From contig OU612066.1 in the NCBI GenBank assembly GCA_914767715.1, positions 27,192,283 through 27,256,282 on the forward strand: 64,000 bases of DNA. The letters are read 5' to 3'. Origin of the DNA: Membranipora membranacea (taxonomy: Eukaryota > Bryozoa > Gymnolaemata > Cheilostomatida > Membraniporidae). The translations under genes and the position numbers were made by a program. Shown here piece by piece: positions 49,401 to 61,400 of this stretch. How positions within the stretch are numbered: the stretch's first letter is position 1; the number at the start of each line of letters is the position of its first letter. The notes beneath the pieces are model-generated. The model ran no database searches. It had not been told where the DNA came from and worked only from the letters and a program-made list of their open reading frames with translations.

Positions 49401-52400
49401 ATTTCATTAAAAAGCAAGAGTTACCCTTGAATAACTTGATTGGAAAAATGGAAATGATATCTCATCTTATGCATTCCTCTGAATATTATTAACAAACTGA
49501 GGCTGGTAGAGACAGTGTCGGTCTGGAGAAAACATTTCAAATTTGTGAGGTTTACAATCCATAGTAAGCAAACTACAACCCTAGAGGAGTAAATTGCACA
49601 CAGTCTTGAAAAAGTGAATGTTAGGACCAGCTATAATTTACTCCGCCTCATAACTCTCTATCATACCTGACAAGTCTCCCTTTTTGGTAGGAAGGCTCCC
49701 AGTTTTTAGGGGTATTTTCAATCCCTTCCCTATCTCCCATTTTCCTCCCTTTTTTCAGCTTCCTACACCAAGAAAATCTGTTTGCAAGGGAATCTATGTT
49801 TCCCTACCTACCTCCACAGTACATATACTTCCTATGAATTTGTTTATTACCATTGCCGCTTGTATGCAGTTATTCATTATCTCTCAATATCAATTGGAAA
49901 ATCAGGTAGAATTATGCATTTCATATGGTGAATGCACAAGTTTTGGCTTAGAAACATGATAAACGAGGGCCGAATTGCACCCGGACTGCGGGACACAGAG
50001 TGGTTTTCCAGGTCGGGAGTTTGTCTGCGGAAACCTCCTGATTTCTGGGTCTGCTAACTTTTCATGTATGCTCTCTATAAGCCCAACCTTATCAAGTGGA
50101 AAATTGGTGCATAGCTAGCATAGAAGCCACCCTAATATAAGTTAGCTTAACCAAACTTTAGCCTTTCCTCATCGGTCATTATGTGTGAGGTTTGCAATTC
50201 TTATAAGGAAAACTTCTATCTGTAAGAATCACTTGGCACAAATGGAGATATCAGATTGTTGATTATTCTATTATGCAGTTTTATGCAAAGGAATTAAGGA
50301 AATAACTGACACAGCAGTACGTCACAACTCAATGATACTGGTGTAAACTATACCATACACGAGGAAGTCATGGACACATCTGCGGTTTTAAATAAAATCT
50401 AAGATGAAGTTCAAATACCAAAGCAGTTTCATTGTTTATAAATGACTCACTGTGTAGCAAACCTGTTAGCTGTGCCACAGCAATAACTATGAAGTGTTCT
50501 GAGAAATCACTCAGGGAAATAAATCACTTTGATATGAGCCATCCTAATCACAGAGAAGACAACTCCAAATTATGGAGACTTTCCTTATTTCTTGTTAGCA
50601 TGAGAAAAAAATGTTTTACTATCATTTCATTGAGTTACTCCTGGTTCCAACATACACTGATTTCGATGTAGCACTGCAATGATGACACAACAATGACAGG
50701 TGAACTATGGATAGAATAAATAAATACCAAGTAAAAATGGGATTGGAGGGCAACTTCAAAGTTGTCTTGGAAAACAAAAAATGAATGTCATTGAAACTCT
50801 CTGATGACGTGGTGATGTGAGATTAAGGTAAGGGAATGACCATACATCTTATCGCCCGCTGTGTGCAGTGCATAAACATGTCCTACAGTATTAAAATATT
50901 CGAAAAATTAGGTAACCCAGAATTGTTGACTTGTCGGATAAATGACAGCGTATTTTAATTTTTGCATTCATTCATGTAAGACATCAGTGAGATAATTGCC
51001 AAATTCTTCTGGTAAGTGGAATAAATACATATACGTATTTTTAACATTAGCATGAAGAAATTTTCACTCCAAGAAAAGTCTTTGACAGAAAAGGTATTGA
51101 TTTTTTTATGAGAAAAGCGAAACTAAAACTGTGCATATCCAAAGGGAGCCAATTCCAAAATTGAATGGATATGCAATAATGGATCATAACAAAAAGAAAC
51201 GTCATAGTCCCAGGATAGTGTCAGCATGACCATAGAGAGCATTCTGCGCATGCTCAGCTCTGGGCATGAGCTGATCTCTGCAAAATTGAGTCTCAGAATT
51301 CCGAAACCATCTGATTGGCTACCTGCTCTGGTGACACACTCCCCAAAGCGTGCGGATTTGTTATTAATAGTTATCCTCTCTTGTCATTATTAGCTGATTT
51401 TGATTGACAGTTTATGCAGGGGATATCCCATTTCCCCTTTCTAAAGTTACAATCAGAACCCAAACTAAACTCATTGTTCTTGCACATGCGCAAATTCAAG
51501 TCACGCATGATGCATACTTAGCCTTACGACACCTGCTTTGTGGTAATGATAGCCTATTTTACCAGTGATCTACATGCCCAGTCAGATCACGAGAGTCAGT
51601 ATGCATAGAGAGATCAACCTGGGGGCCATTTCAATTACAGACTGCCAATGGCAATATCTAATATCTCATCACTCTTTGCTGAGAACTGAGAACTATATAT
51701 CCTCTAGGCTTTCGATAGCAAAGTGATTGTGATTCTTTGACTACATCACTGCTATATACGATTGTAATATTTCTATTTTGTACGTGCGTGGAAGTTTAAG
51801 GTAGCATCAGTGATTTGTTATCATGGTATTTGTCTAGTCTGAGAAGACTAGGTCAGAAATTACTGTGGATGGTATATCACTTCACCCACAATGCGTCTTC
51901 AAGTAACAAGTAAGTAAGTACTAATTTTGCACCGGCCAACTCAGACTAACTGTTTTTTCAAGGTCTAACCAACAAGACGTGTGCCTCTTGACAAAGACAA
52001 GCTAGTTTAAAACTGATGCTGAAGTTGGATATTGGGAATAATGAATTGACAGCATCAGAAATGTATAAATGTAGTAAACCAAAAGCTGTGGCTATTATAA
52101 GGCGCATTTAATTTGTTTTGCTGTGGTCAAGGGAGACAATTCCTTATGCACTATACCAAAAGGTAGGCCTCCATAATATTACTGTCTGAGATCTTCGACT
52201 AGGCCTTAATGACAACATAAACTAGCTGAGTTTACACAGAGGAAACTGGCAACTGGAAACTGGCAACCTGGAAACTTTGAGAAACCTCTGGAAATTTGTA
52301 GTGGAAACTTGCAGTTTCCGATCTGTTTACACACATGCAACCATCTTGGCTTTATAGTGTGATGAACGAATGCAAACTGATGCTAGGTCAGAACAGACAG

Positions 52401-55400
52401 ATTCTTTTGAATTGTTGTGATTGGTGAAATAATTAAGCCACACCCAGTTGCCAGCAACAGTTGCTTGAAATGCAGCACTGCTGCATTCCGGAAACTGTTG
52501 CTAAGATTGGTTGCCCGCACCAGGTTTTTGAGACACTAGTATGTTTACACAGCTTCAACTAGTTGCTTGCCAATCTGCAGTCATGAAGAAACTAAGAAAT
52601 CTCCTCTGTGTAAACGCAGCTTAACTATAACGGCATTGTTGCATTGAGATCAACAATTGATATTGGTGTCCAAATCCAAACTGTATAACCTGATGGACAC
52701 TGCCAGCAACTGTCAGAAACCTCCAGTCAGACTACATAGGCACACCTGATGACAAATAAGGACTTTATATGGAGCTGAAACATTTTAACCTTCATATGTG
52801 GGAATACATTGACGCTAAATAGACAACCTAATCTTTGATTTCTATTAAATTGAGACAGAGAGGCTTGAGAAATATAAACCCAATATTTCAATGAGCAGAA
52901 GAGTGGGATGATTTCACTAGTCCAGATAACTATCTTAATGTTTAATAATGAGGATACCAAATACACTTATTCAGAAGCGACAGCATTTGAATCATGCTGC
53001 CTGCCACAATTCTGCACATTGAAGAGATAACGTCAACCAGTTGAGAGAATCAAAAACCGGGAGAGATATAGGGAGCCGGTACAAAATAGACAACATCTAC
53101 TGTCTCGATATATTGCCTGATTTGCTGAAACAACAGAGCCTGAAGAAATTAACACCTCTAAGCTCACATTTCATTCAAATTAAGGAGCTGTGAAAAGTGA
53201 ACAAAGAATGAGAAACAACCTCCGCACATGCACACCACACATAGGCTTAATAATAAACGTAGACAGGACACTATATACAGCTATAGTGAGGCACTTAATT
53301 GTTGGTGACGTTTCGACATTGGAATGTGGAGTAGCAATGATGCTATCATTGATTTACAGTCCACAGTTCAGGTTTTTTGTTGATTAAAATTTGATAACAA
53401 TTGTGATGGTCTATGACACCACACTATAACTTGTGATTTGAATTTTCATCGAATTTGACTTTAATGATGACAAACCTCTATTATTCATCATCAATGAGTG
53501 CTAATTACGGAACCGACCTGCATCTGAGAGAGGTTTCCATGTATCTCTCCGACATTGACTCCCAACAGACCAAGTACGATATGCATCCGGTGGGCTTGTA
53601 CTTTTGTCTGTATAAATGCCATACATCGCTCATTAAATGTTCTCTTCACTAGTGCTAAAATAAAACAAGTTGGCAACGATACAGTAAAAAAGATAAATAT
53701 GATTATTTCTATAGATCGAAGCATTGACACAGTATAAGCAGAAATGCGCTGCAAAAAGAGACAACAACTAGTTCAAATCACAACACAGTCTGCCTTAAGA
53801 GTGTGAATGCTTGGACTGGATATTCGCATCATATTAGTTTATATTATTGCAAATGGTACATAAAATTATGGAATTATGCTCTCATAGGTACATTCCTTTT
53901 GGGTGCACAACTCCAAAATATACTGAACGGATATCAAAATATTGGATAAATATAAATAACATTAAATTGCAGATATATGAGCATGACATGTTAATGTAGA
54001 GCATAAATGCAGAAAGAATTGCAAAATAAGCCAAAACAAAAATATAGAGCAGTTGAAACAGTAAGGAGATATGGCCTCTATTCAATAAAATTACTTGTCT
54101 ATTATATTATCAAGGATTATAATGCATTTTGTGTATATGTTAATTTATATGGCCTAAAAACTGCCACAGAGGCAGCTTCCCAAACCTGCCATGATGGCCT
54201 CCCTATCTCCCTCCTTGTTAGGTCTGATCCGGACAAACTCCTGCCTCAGGTTCATGGCCACATCTGTACTAGAGTTCACAAACACCTTGATGGGCCTATC
54301 AAGGGACACTGTGGCGAGGTCCTTCACTTCTTCTGTCATAGTAGCCGAGAATAACATAGTCTGTCGGGTACGAGAACACAACCGTATCACCTCCTTCATC
54401 TGTTCGGCAAAATACTCGTCCAACATCCTACCAGACAGGGGTGAGAACGGTTAATAATGGCCTCGTGTGACATTCTAAAATCTTTGGTAAAATCATGACA
54501 ACCACAATAAAAGACCTGATCCTGAACCCCAAAAAAAACATCGGGAATGTGGCTAAGATCCTCTTTTGGTCAGCATTCTTCAAATTCTCAAAAACATATT
54601 ATTAGGTAAAGCTTGTAATAGGATTATCCTTTCATTGACTAAGTGGTAGCCCAAAACAGTGCTTTGAACAGTTGAACATGAAAATTCTGAAGGGAGAAAT
54701 TTGTCAAATACAACCCAATACCCATAACACTGTCTCTAACATTATCCAACTGCTACAATTCAGTGATAGCATGAATAACAATGACCAGCATCTAACCAAG
54801 GAGTTAGAGACACTGTAACTCTAACTCCCTGATCTAACATGACTATGGGAGTCTTATGAACACATTAAATCCTGACTATGTGTGGTGTCGCTCACTCTAT
54901 CTTATAACATTTCTCCAAAGCTCAGTAGGCCTTGAAAAAGTCATGTCTGTCAAGTCATGAAAAAGTCAAGTCAAACTCTGTCATTTGACATACTGTGTCT
55001 AGCCATAAGGCTAGTCTAAGCATAGCACAGAACAATACAGACCTATCAGCCTCATCCAGTACTAAGATCTCTATGCTCTCCAGTGAGAAGTTAGGAGCAT
55101 TGTGTAGATGATCTATAAGTCGACCTGGTGTAGCTATCACAATATCAGGTCCCATACGTAACATAGCTTCCTGCATCTTTACATCCAAACCACCTGTTGT
55201 ATAATATCAGAAATTATTGGGTGGTGCTGGTTCTCCCATCAATGTTTTGATAATTCAATGAGATTTGATCGTTGCATATGCTCTTTAAAACTTGCATCCT
55301 AACTTGCAATCTATGGGTTAGCCCCAGATAGAGGCTGTTTGTTCAGTCAGAGAGGATAAGATGGACTTCATTAGGCAACTTCTTGGGCTGTTTCTAATTC

Positions 55401-58400
55401 AGAGAGTTGTCGGCCTTATAGTGAGTTTTGTTTGTGCGAAACAGCACATTATGACCTGGCTCCCTCACTAGCTCTAATTTGTGTAAATGCAGAATAATAC
55501 AGGAGATAGACTCGTACATATTGTGGTCCCCGATACTTACCAGCTGCCAGTGCAGTTGTGACTTTAGTGAACTGTGAGAGCTGCCTGGAGACTTGATGTA
55601 CCTGTACAGCTAACTCTCTAGTAGGGAGAAGTACCAGCACACGACTGACTGGCTGTGTTTTAGGTTTGTACAGTAATCTCTCCAGAATCGGCAGCATAAA
55701 GGCAGCTGTTTTACCTGCAAGAAACAAAACAAGATACATAATATAATTTTTTCATTAAGGTTGAATGGTTCATATTATTTATTTACTTGTTATCCTCACC
55801 TATCCTATCTCGGCTCTGTACTGTTCGGGTAGCAGGACATTAAATAATAATAAAATATTTAAATAATGAAATATTATTAATTAATTATGTTTCATATTAT
55901 TTCTTTGTCAAATATTTTATATTTAGAAAATAAAGTATGATGAGAATTACTTTGTTGACAAAAGTGAATTCAACATTTAAGCCATATTTTCAGGGTTGTC
56001 ACAAAACAAACAGTAAATAGTTTAATATGTCTAATACTAGAAAATCTAGATTTTTGTAACGAGTTTTTAACACAAATGCCAAATAAAACCATTCATTCAT
56101 TCATTCAGTTCATCTCTGAAATAGAACTGTCAGCCACTGGCAGTCAGTGTCACAATGTGGGGAGTGTTATTTGTTTCATGTTCAACTTGACATCTAAAGC
56201 CCCGTTTTTGGATTGATTGTATTTCCCGTTTCAGTGTTTCAATATCAAATTGCAATTGATATACTATGCATGCCAGTTTCCACATTTCAATGATCATATT
56301 GATCAGCAATGTTGTACAATGGCAATTCTGACAAACATTGCTGGGTAAAAAGGAATAGCTAAATTTTTCCTTTGGGGGATGCACTGTTGTACATGGATTG
56401 TGATATTGTCAATCTTTTGACTAGCATGATGTCAAGAGCTGTACTGAATCACATTACAAGCTGCATTAAAAAACTAAACCTATATACAAACCTGTTCATA
56501 ACATGTTTGCCACTTATAATTTATGTATATAGCATTATAAATTATGAAGTAGATCAGAGTCAAAAACACAGACTAGACATGGTGCTGTCCCTAATTAATG
56601 CCCATGAGGCGGCAGCATTCTTAGGCCTAGATCACATGGGTGAGTGGCGCTACGTGTCATTCCATGAAATCAAATAATAAAAATAGAGACCAATATACAC
56701 AAGTTTTTTTAGAAAAATACTATGTAATTTTACCCAAACTTGGAGTACACGGTCGAGCAGCGCTTCGTGTCAATCTACAATTTCTGACAAAAAAAGGTGC
56801 AATACACAAATTTTTAGAGCACTACTATGTTATTTTATTTAAACTTGGAGTGTTTGATTCTTGTAAGGTGATCAATGATCAATTAGAGTAGGGTGGCAGT
56901 AATCCAGATTAGCTGACACGAGACACAAATGGTTCTAATTGCTGGTTTTAGTTTTATTTAATTAAGTCGATATACCGGTAATTTACACCAATTGTGTTAT
57001 CGACTATCACAATTGAGTATTTTCCTAGATTGACCAATTTACAAGTGCTTCATTGATTTACGCTACTATCAAACATTAAAAGATTACTAAGGTTAATCCT
57101 ATAATTAGACCCTTATTGTTGCCTCACCAGTAAATGCCCCACTTCAAATTGAAAGAGATATGTTGCCGGAGATCAAACATTAAACATTTTAGACAGCATG
57201 CACTTTGCCAACTTCCTGAGTGTTCAAGGCTGAGCTAAATATTTGTGTGGAAGGTATTGACATAACTTTATGAGACCTTTTCAGCTCGGGATGTTTTGAT
57301 AGCAACTCCTACATGACGCACTTGAATACCCGGTGACGCCAATATTTGTCTGGTTAGGAAGCAACCCTATCAAAAAAAGTCCAGAAATAACATGTATTCA
57401 CTTAAAACCACCCTGTTTTGGTGCACACAATTATTTTGAGTCTACGCGAGCTAACCGAACGGCGATCCATTGAACTTGTGCGAGTTCAACTCATAAATAA
57501 TTCAGAATTTTATAAATCAGTGCGACTGCGTCAATTCTAGGGCATTAGGCGCTAACCGAATTGAGAAACGGCTCCATTATCTCATTACCACCGAGGGAAG
57601 TTCGTTGTACCGCCAACAAATCGTCAACAACTCTGGAGTTAAGTTGTTTACACAAGAAACCCTTTGACACTCTCAGGTAAATGCTCTCAACTCACTCAAA
57701 AATTAATAAAGTATTCTGAGATAAATATGGTAGCCATTATCGCTTACTTGTGCTGATTGGGTGAGCAAATAATTGTTGTGACCGTTGTAGAAAATGTTTT
57801 AATTACCAGACATTAAATTAATATATTCTTCTTAGTGTTCTGAATATCAATAAAGTTGTGTACGCTTTTGTACCATGAATGGTTCTGCATTCAAGTCATT
57901 ACAGAAAGCACAATGTCACCGGATTTGCGTTCTATTTTCAATCAGCGTGTCAATCTCGAAGGGTGAAAAAAATCTGTTTTATTTTATTTTATATTTTATA
58001 ATGGCAGACAGGGCCCCAACTGAAGTTGGCAACAGCATTAAAGAAAATACAGATCTTAACGATACCAGTGGAGGCAAACAGCCAGAGAAAACCGATTACA
58101 CCTCCGAATATTGTGAGATTGATACAGCCACACCATCAGGGTTGGAAAGAATTTCTTCAGAGGAAGCGGAAGGCGTTAGTCAACAGATTTCCCATGAAGG
58201 AAAAGAACCAGATCAAGAAGGAGACTTAGATATAGTTGACACCGAAGATGGTGAAGAACAGTCTTTGAATGCTGAAATACCAACAGAACTAGAGGAGTTA
58301 TACCAAACAGAGGGACGAAGTTATACTCCGCTACCAGTTCAAGCAGACAACACACAAGCTGAAATAAGAGCACCGTCCGCTCGCTATCATAGCCCCCAGC

Positions 58401-61400
58401 CTACCGAACATCTTCAGAAAACTTCCAGTTCGCCACCACCAGCTGAGGTCGATAACTTGGGCACAGGTTACTCAAAATCTAACCAAAATCTTCAAAATTC
58501 GACAATCCGCCTACAAAAATCAGCCACTAGTCTGAGAAGATCCACACCTCATTTAAAAGTATCCACAGCCAGCCTACCTGAATCCACAGACAATATAGTG
58601 ACATTGACGGAGATTCCCAACAGATCATCCAGTTCTGGTTCATCACAGAAAAACAAGGAGGATAGTACAGATTCCCAAAGCACACCAAACACAGGGAAAA
58701 AATCCCAAATATCTTTCAGCGGTGGTTCTTCAGTTCCAGGATCAAAAAAGCCTTCAATAGGGGGAAGGTTTAAGAAATTTGTGTCTGGTCTAGTTCACAC
58801 AAAAATGGCGGCGAGCAGAACGAGTAACAGTCGCGCAGACCAAACCATGAGTGCTCTGACTAAGCTTATAGATGACGATGCTAACAAGACTAAGCTCGCT
58901 AAAGCACTGGAGTGCAATCCACATGCAGTGGTAAGTAAATCATATTTCAGTTCTTGATTCATGAAGTGAATACCATCGAGTCCCAAGGAAAGGGTATAGG
59001 GTCACCAACCCACACAAGCCGCCTGTTAAATAGCGGCGGTAAGACATGGTGTAAAGAAAAAAAAAAGTGATAACCATATATTTTGAAATCAAAGTATCAG
59101 ATTTGGGCAATTGCTTTCCCGCATTAACTATGGAAAACAATTTCAAAAATTAAATCTCCCCGATTCAGCTTATTCTTTGCCTGTCCTGAACAAATATTAT
59201 AGTTGTCAAGCTATATTTGTTCCCTTACCCTCCCCCCCCCCCCACTGACGCTCTGTTATATGAACTTGTTCCTTCCACGTACATATGAACTGTTTGGTTT
59301 TTCACAGGAGATATTGGTGAGAGAGTTTTACAGAGCAGAGACAGCGCACTGTAAGAGGATGGTGAGCATGTGGAGAGGATTTCAGACTGATATGACTGAG
59401 GTAGAGAAGAGTATAGAAGAGGGACAGGCCATCGATGCCCTGATGCTCGATGTATTGGGTAAGGATTAAACAAGATCTGAATATTAGGAAAAAATGAGGC
59501 GTTACGAGCTGCATAAAATATAATGGTAGCAATTTTATAGTCTCCATAGTGATCTTTGAGTCTGGGAAGGGAGGATGGTCAGTTGTTTATAACGAATGTT
59601 TTTATATTTTAAATTGACAATAGTGGCAAGGCTCTAATTGTAAGATGATGATTATGATGTAATAACAGATAGTGAACAAGTATAAGATGAGGAAAGAATG
59701 TTGACCACTGGTTGTGGAAATGAGGACAACGTGGCGTGTTTTTTCTTTGATACTGTAGAGTTGGAGGGAGAGCAGGATGGCTTTGAGCTGTTGAACGAAG
59801 TTAAAGATAATCCTCAGATGCTAGTACAACCCCCAGAGCCGAGGAAAAGCAAACCACGGAAACACAAGAGAAAACACAGGAAGGATAAGGAGAGAAAGAG
59901 AGGTATTTATTTGCATTCACTGCTATGATGAGTATTAACAAGTTCTTGTGCTGTATTAAACAATGGCGAAATTACCTATTTTTAGTAACTTGTTTGCTGG
60001 CAGTGTTATTTTACTCGAAGCTGACCGGCTAATTGTGATATCTCACCATAGAATTACAGTATCTCTACATACTCTGGCTGGAAAACCTTTTTTGTATTAC
60101 TTTTAATGTGATTTATAATACCGAACTCCAACAACTGTTCAAGAGCTCTCTATTAAAATTCATTATCATACTCCAAATGCTGGAGCTCAAACCACAACGT
60201 AATTCATACTAAAAATCACTTGATGATATTGATAATCCTGACGATGTGGAACTTGATCTTTTGTTTCAGAAAAAGCCCTAGAGACAGCACAGTTAGATTT
60301 ACCGGGAGGCGTGCAAGAGTCGTCGGAGCAAAAATTAGATCTCAAAATATTCGGTGGCTCGGAGGAGAAAGAAAAGAAATCGGGTGTGCTTGGTGCTATC
60401 AACCAATATCTCAACACCGATTAGCATACATGGACTATTACTTTTACTTTTATTTGCAACTACAAACCAAGAACCATGACTGTTAGCTTCTTGCAGTTAA
60501 GCTATTTCAGATAAAGACTGGAGCTTGCAATATTGAGTCACACCTAGATCAGGAGGACTTGATCTGATACAAAGGCAATAAGATGGCAAAGTGCCAACAA
60601 ATCTTTGGTATGAACGTGACATAATTTTGCACAGACTGTGGGCTCGCTTCCCTACGTCAGAAATTCCAAATTAGAAAATTCCTCTTTCCTCCTTATTTCC
60701 AAAAAGATTTCCTTCCTTGTAGATGAAAAAAAAACATATTTCCTTAATTTCAAATATGGGCATAGATAGGTATATACTTTGCCGCATACAAAGATGTGTT
60801 TTCTATGTTGTTTTATAACTCCATATAACACACCTGATGTTAAGCTCAAATAGCGATATTACATGAATTATCAATGAAATATGAACATGAATATTTACCG
60901 ACACACCTTGTTTGATCTAAAACATAATTATTTCTTTTCTAAATCTTCACCAACATCAGAATGGCCCTTCTTTCTATTTCCCTTAAACACAGTTCCATTC
61001 AATAACACGTGGGAATTTGTCAGTGACTATAATTAAAACTTCTATTAATTTGCTGTGCTGCCGGGGGAATAAAAGAATTCGGATGAAAATGTTGAAAATC
61101 AATACACTCCACACTATTTAGTACCTTTGGTTCATATATCAATTTCTAAAACCTACACATAAATTTTGAGTTTTGCAGCAAGTGCTGTGGACTAACATTT
61201 TGCAGCGAGAGCGCTGTTGAATTACAAGTACAACTCGTAAATCTTGTCAATCTCAATACATCCGCCATATGAATGGGCTCTTGATTTCTGCAAAATGCAA
61301 TCTGGTTGTTTTGCAATTTTAATTCCTACTGATTCTGTTGTTACACATTCATGGCATTGTGTAACATTGATAATACAACTCCGGACATTAATAATCAAAC

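Larger units (their letters stand above)
46089..53517 (-). other. DDX27 introns, middle part
   Basis: Introns 46089-46494, 46590-48089 and 48272-53517. They contain an 11-bp-arm hairpin at 47928-47954 and the TIR element at 52224-52621. No other gene supported. Confidence 0.7.

Noticed and set aside
56372-56891. Two overlapping plus-strand ORFs before the nested gene
   Set aside because: The apparent internal protein repeat follows from the 112-bp DNA repeat; no start context, splice sites or domain support coding.
57875-58000. 42-residue N-terminal extension of the nested gene
   Set aside because: In frame, but the composition (FYFILYFI from an ATTTT repeat) is unlike the acidic protein; the ATG at 58001 is a better start. 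Not fully excluded.
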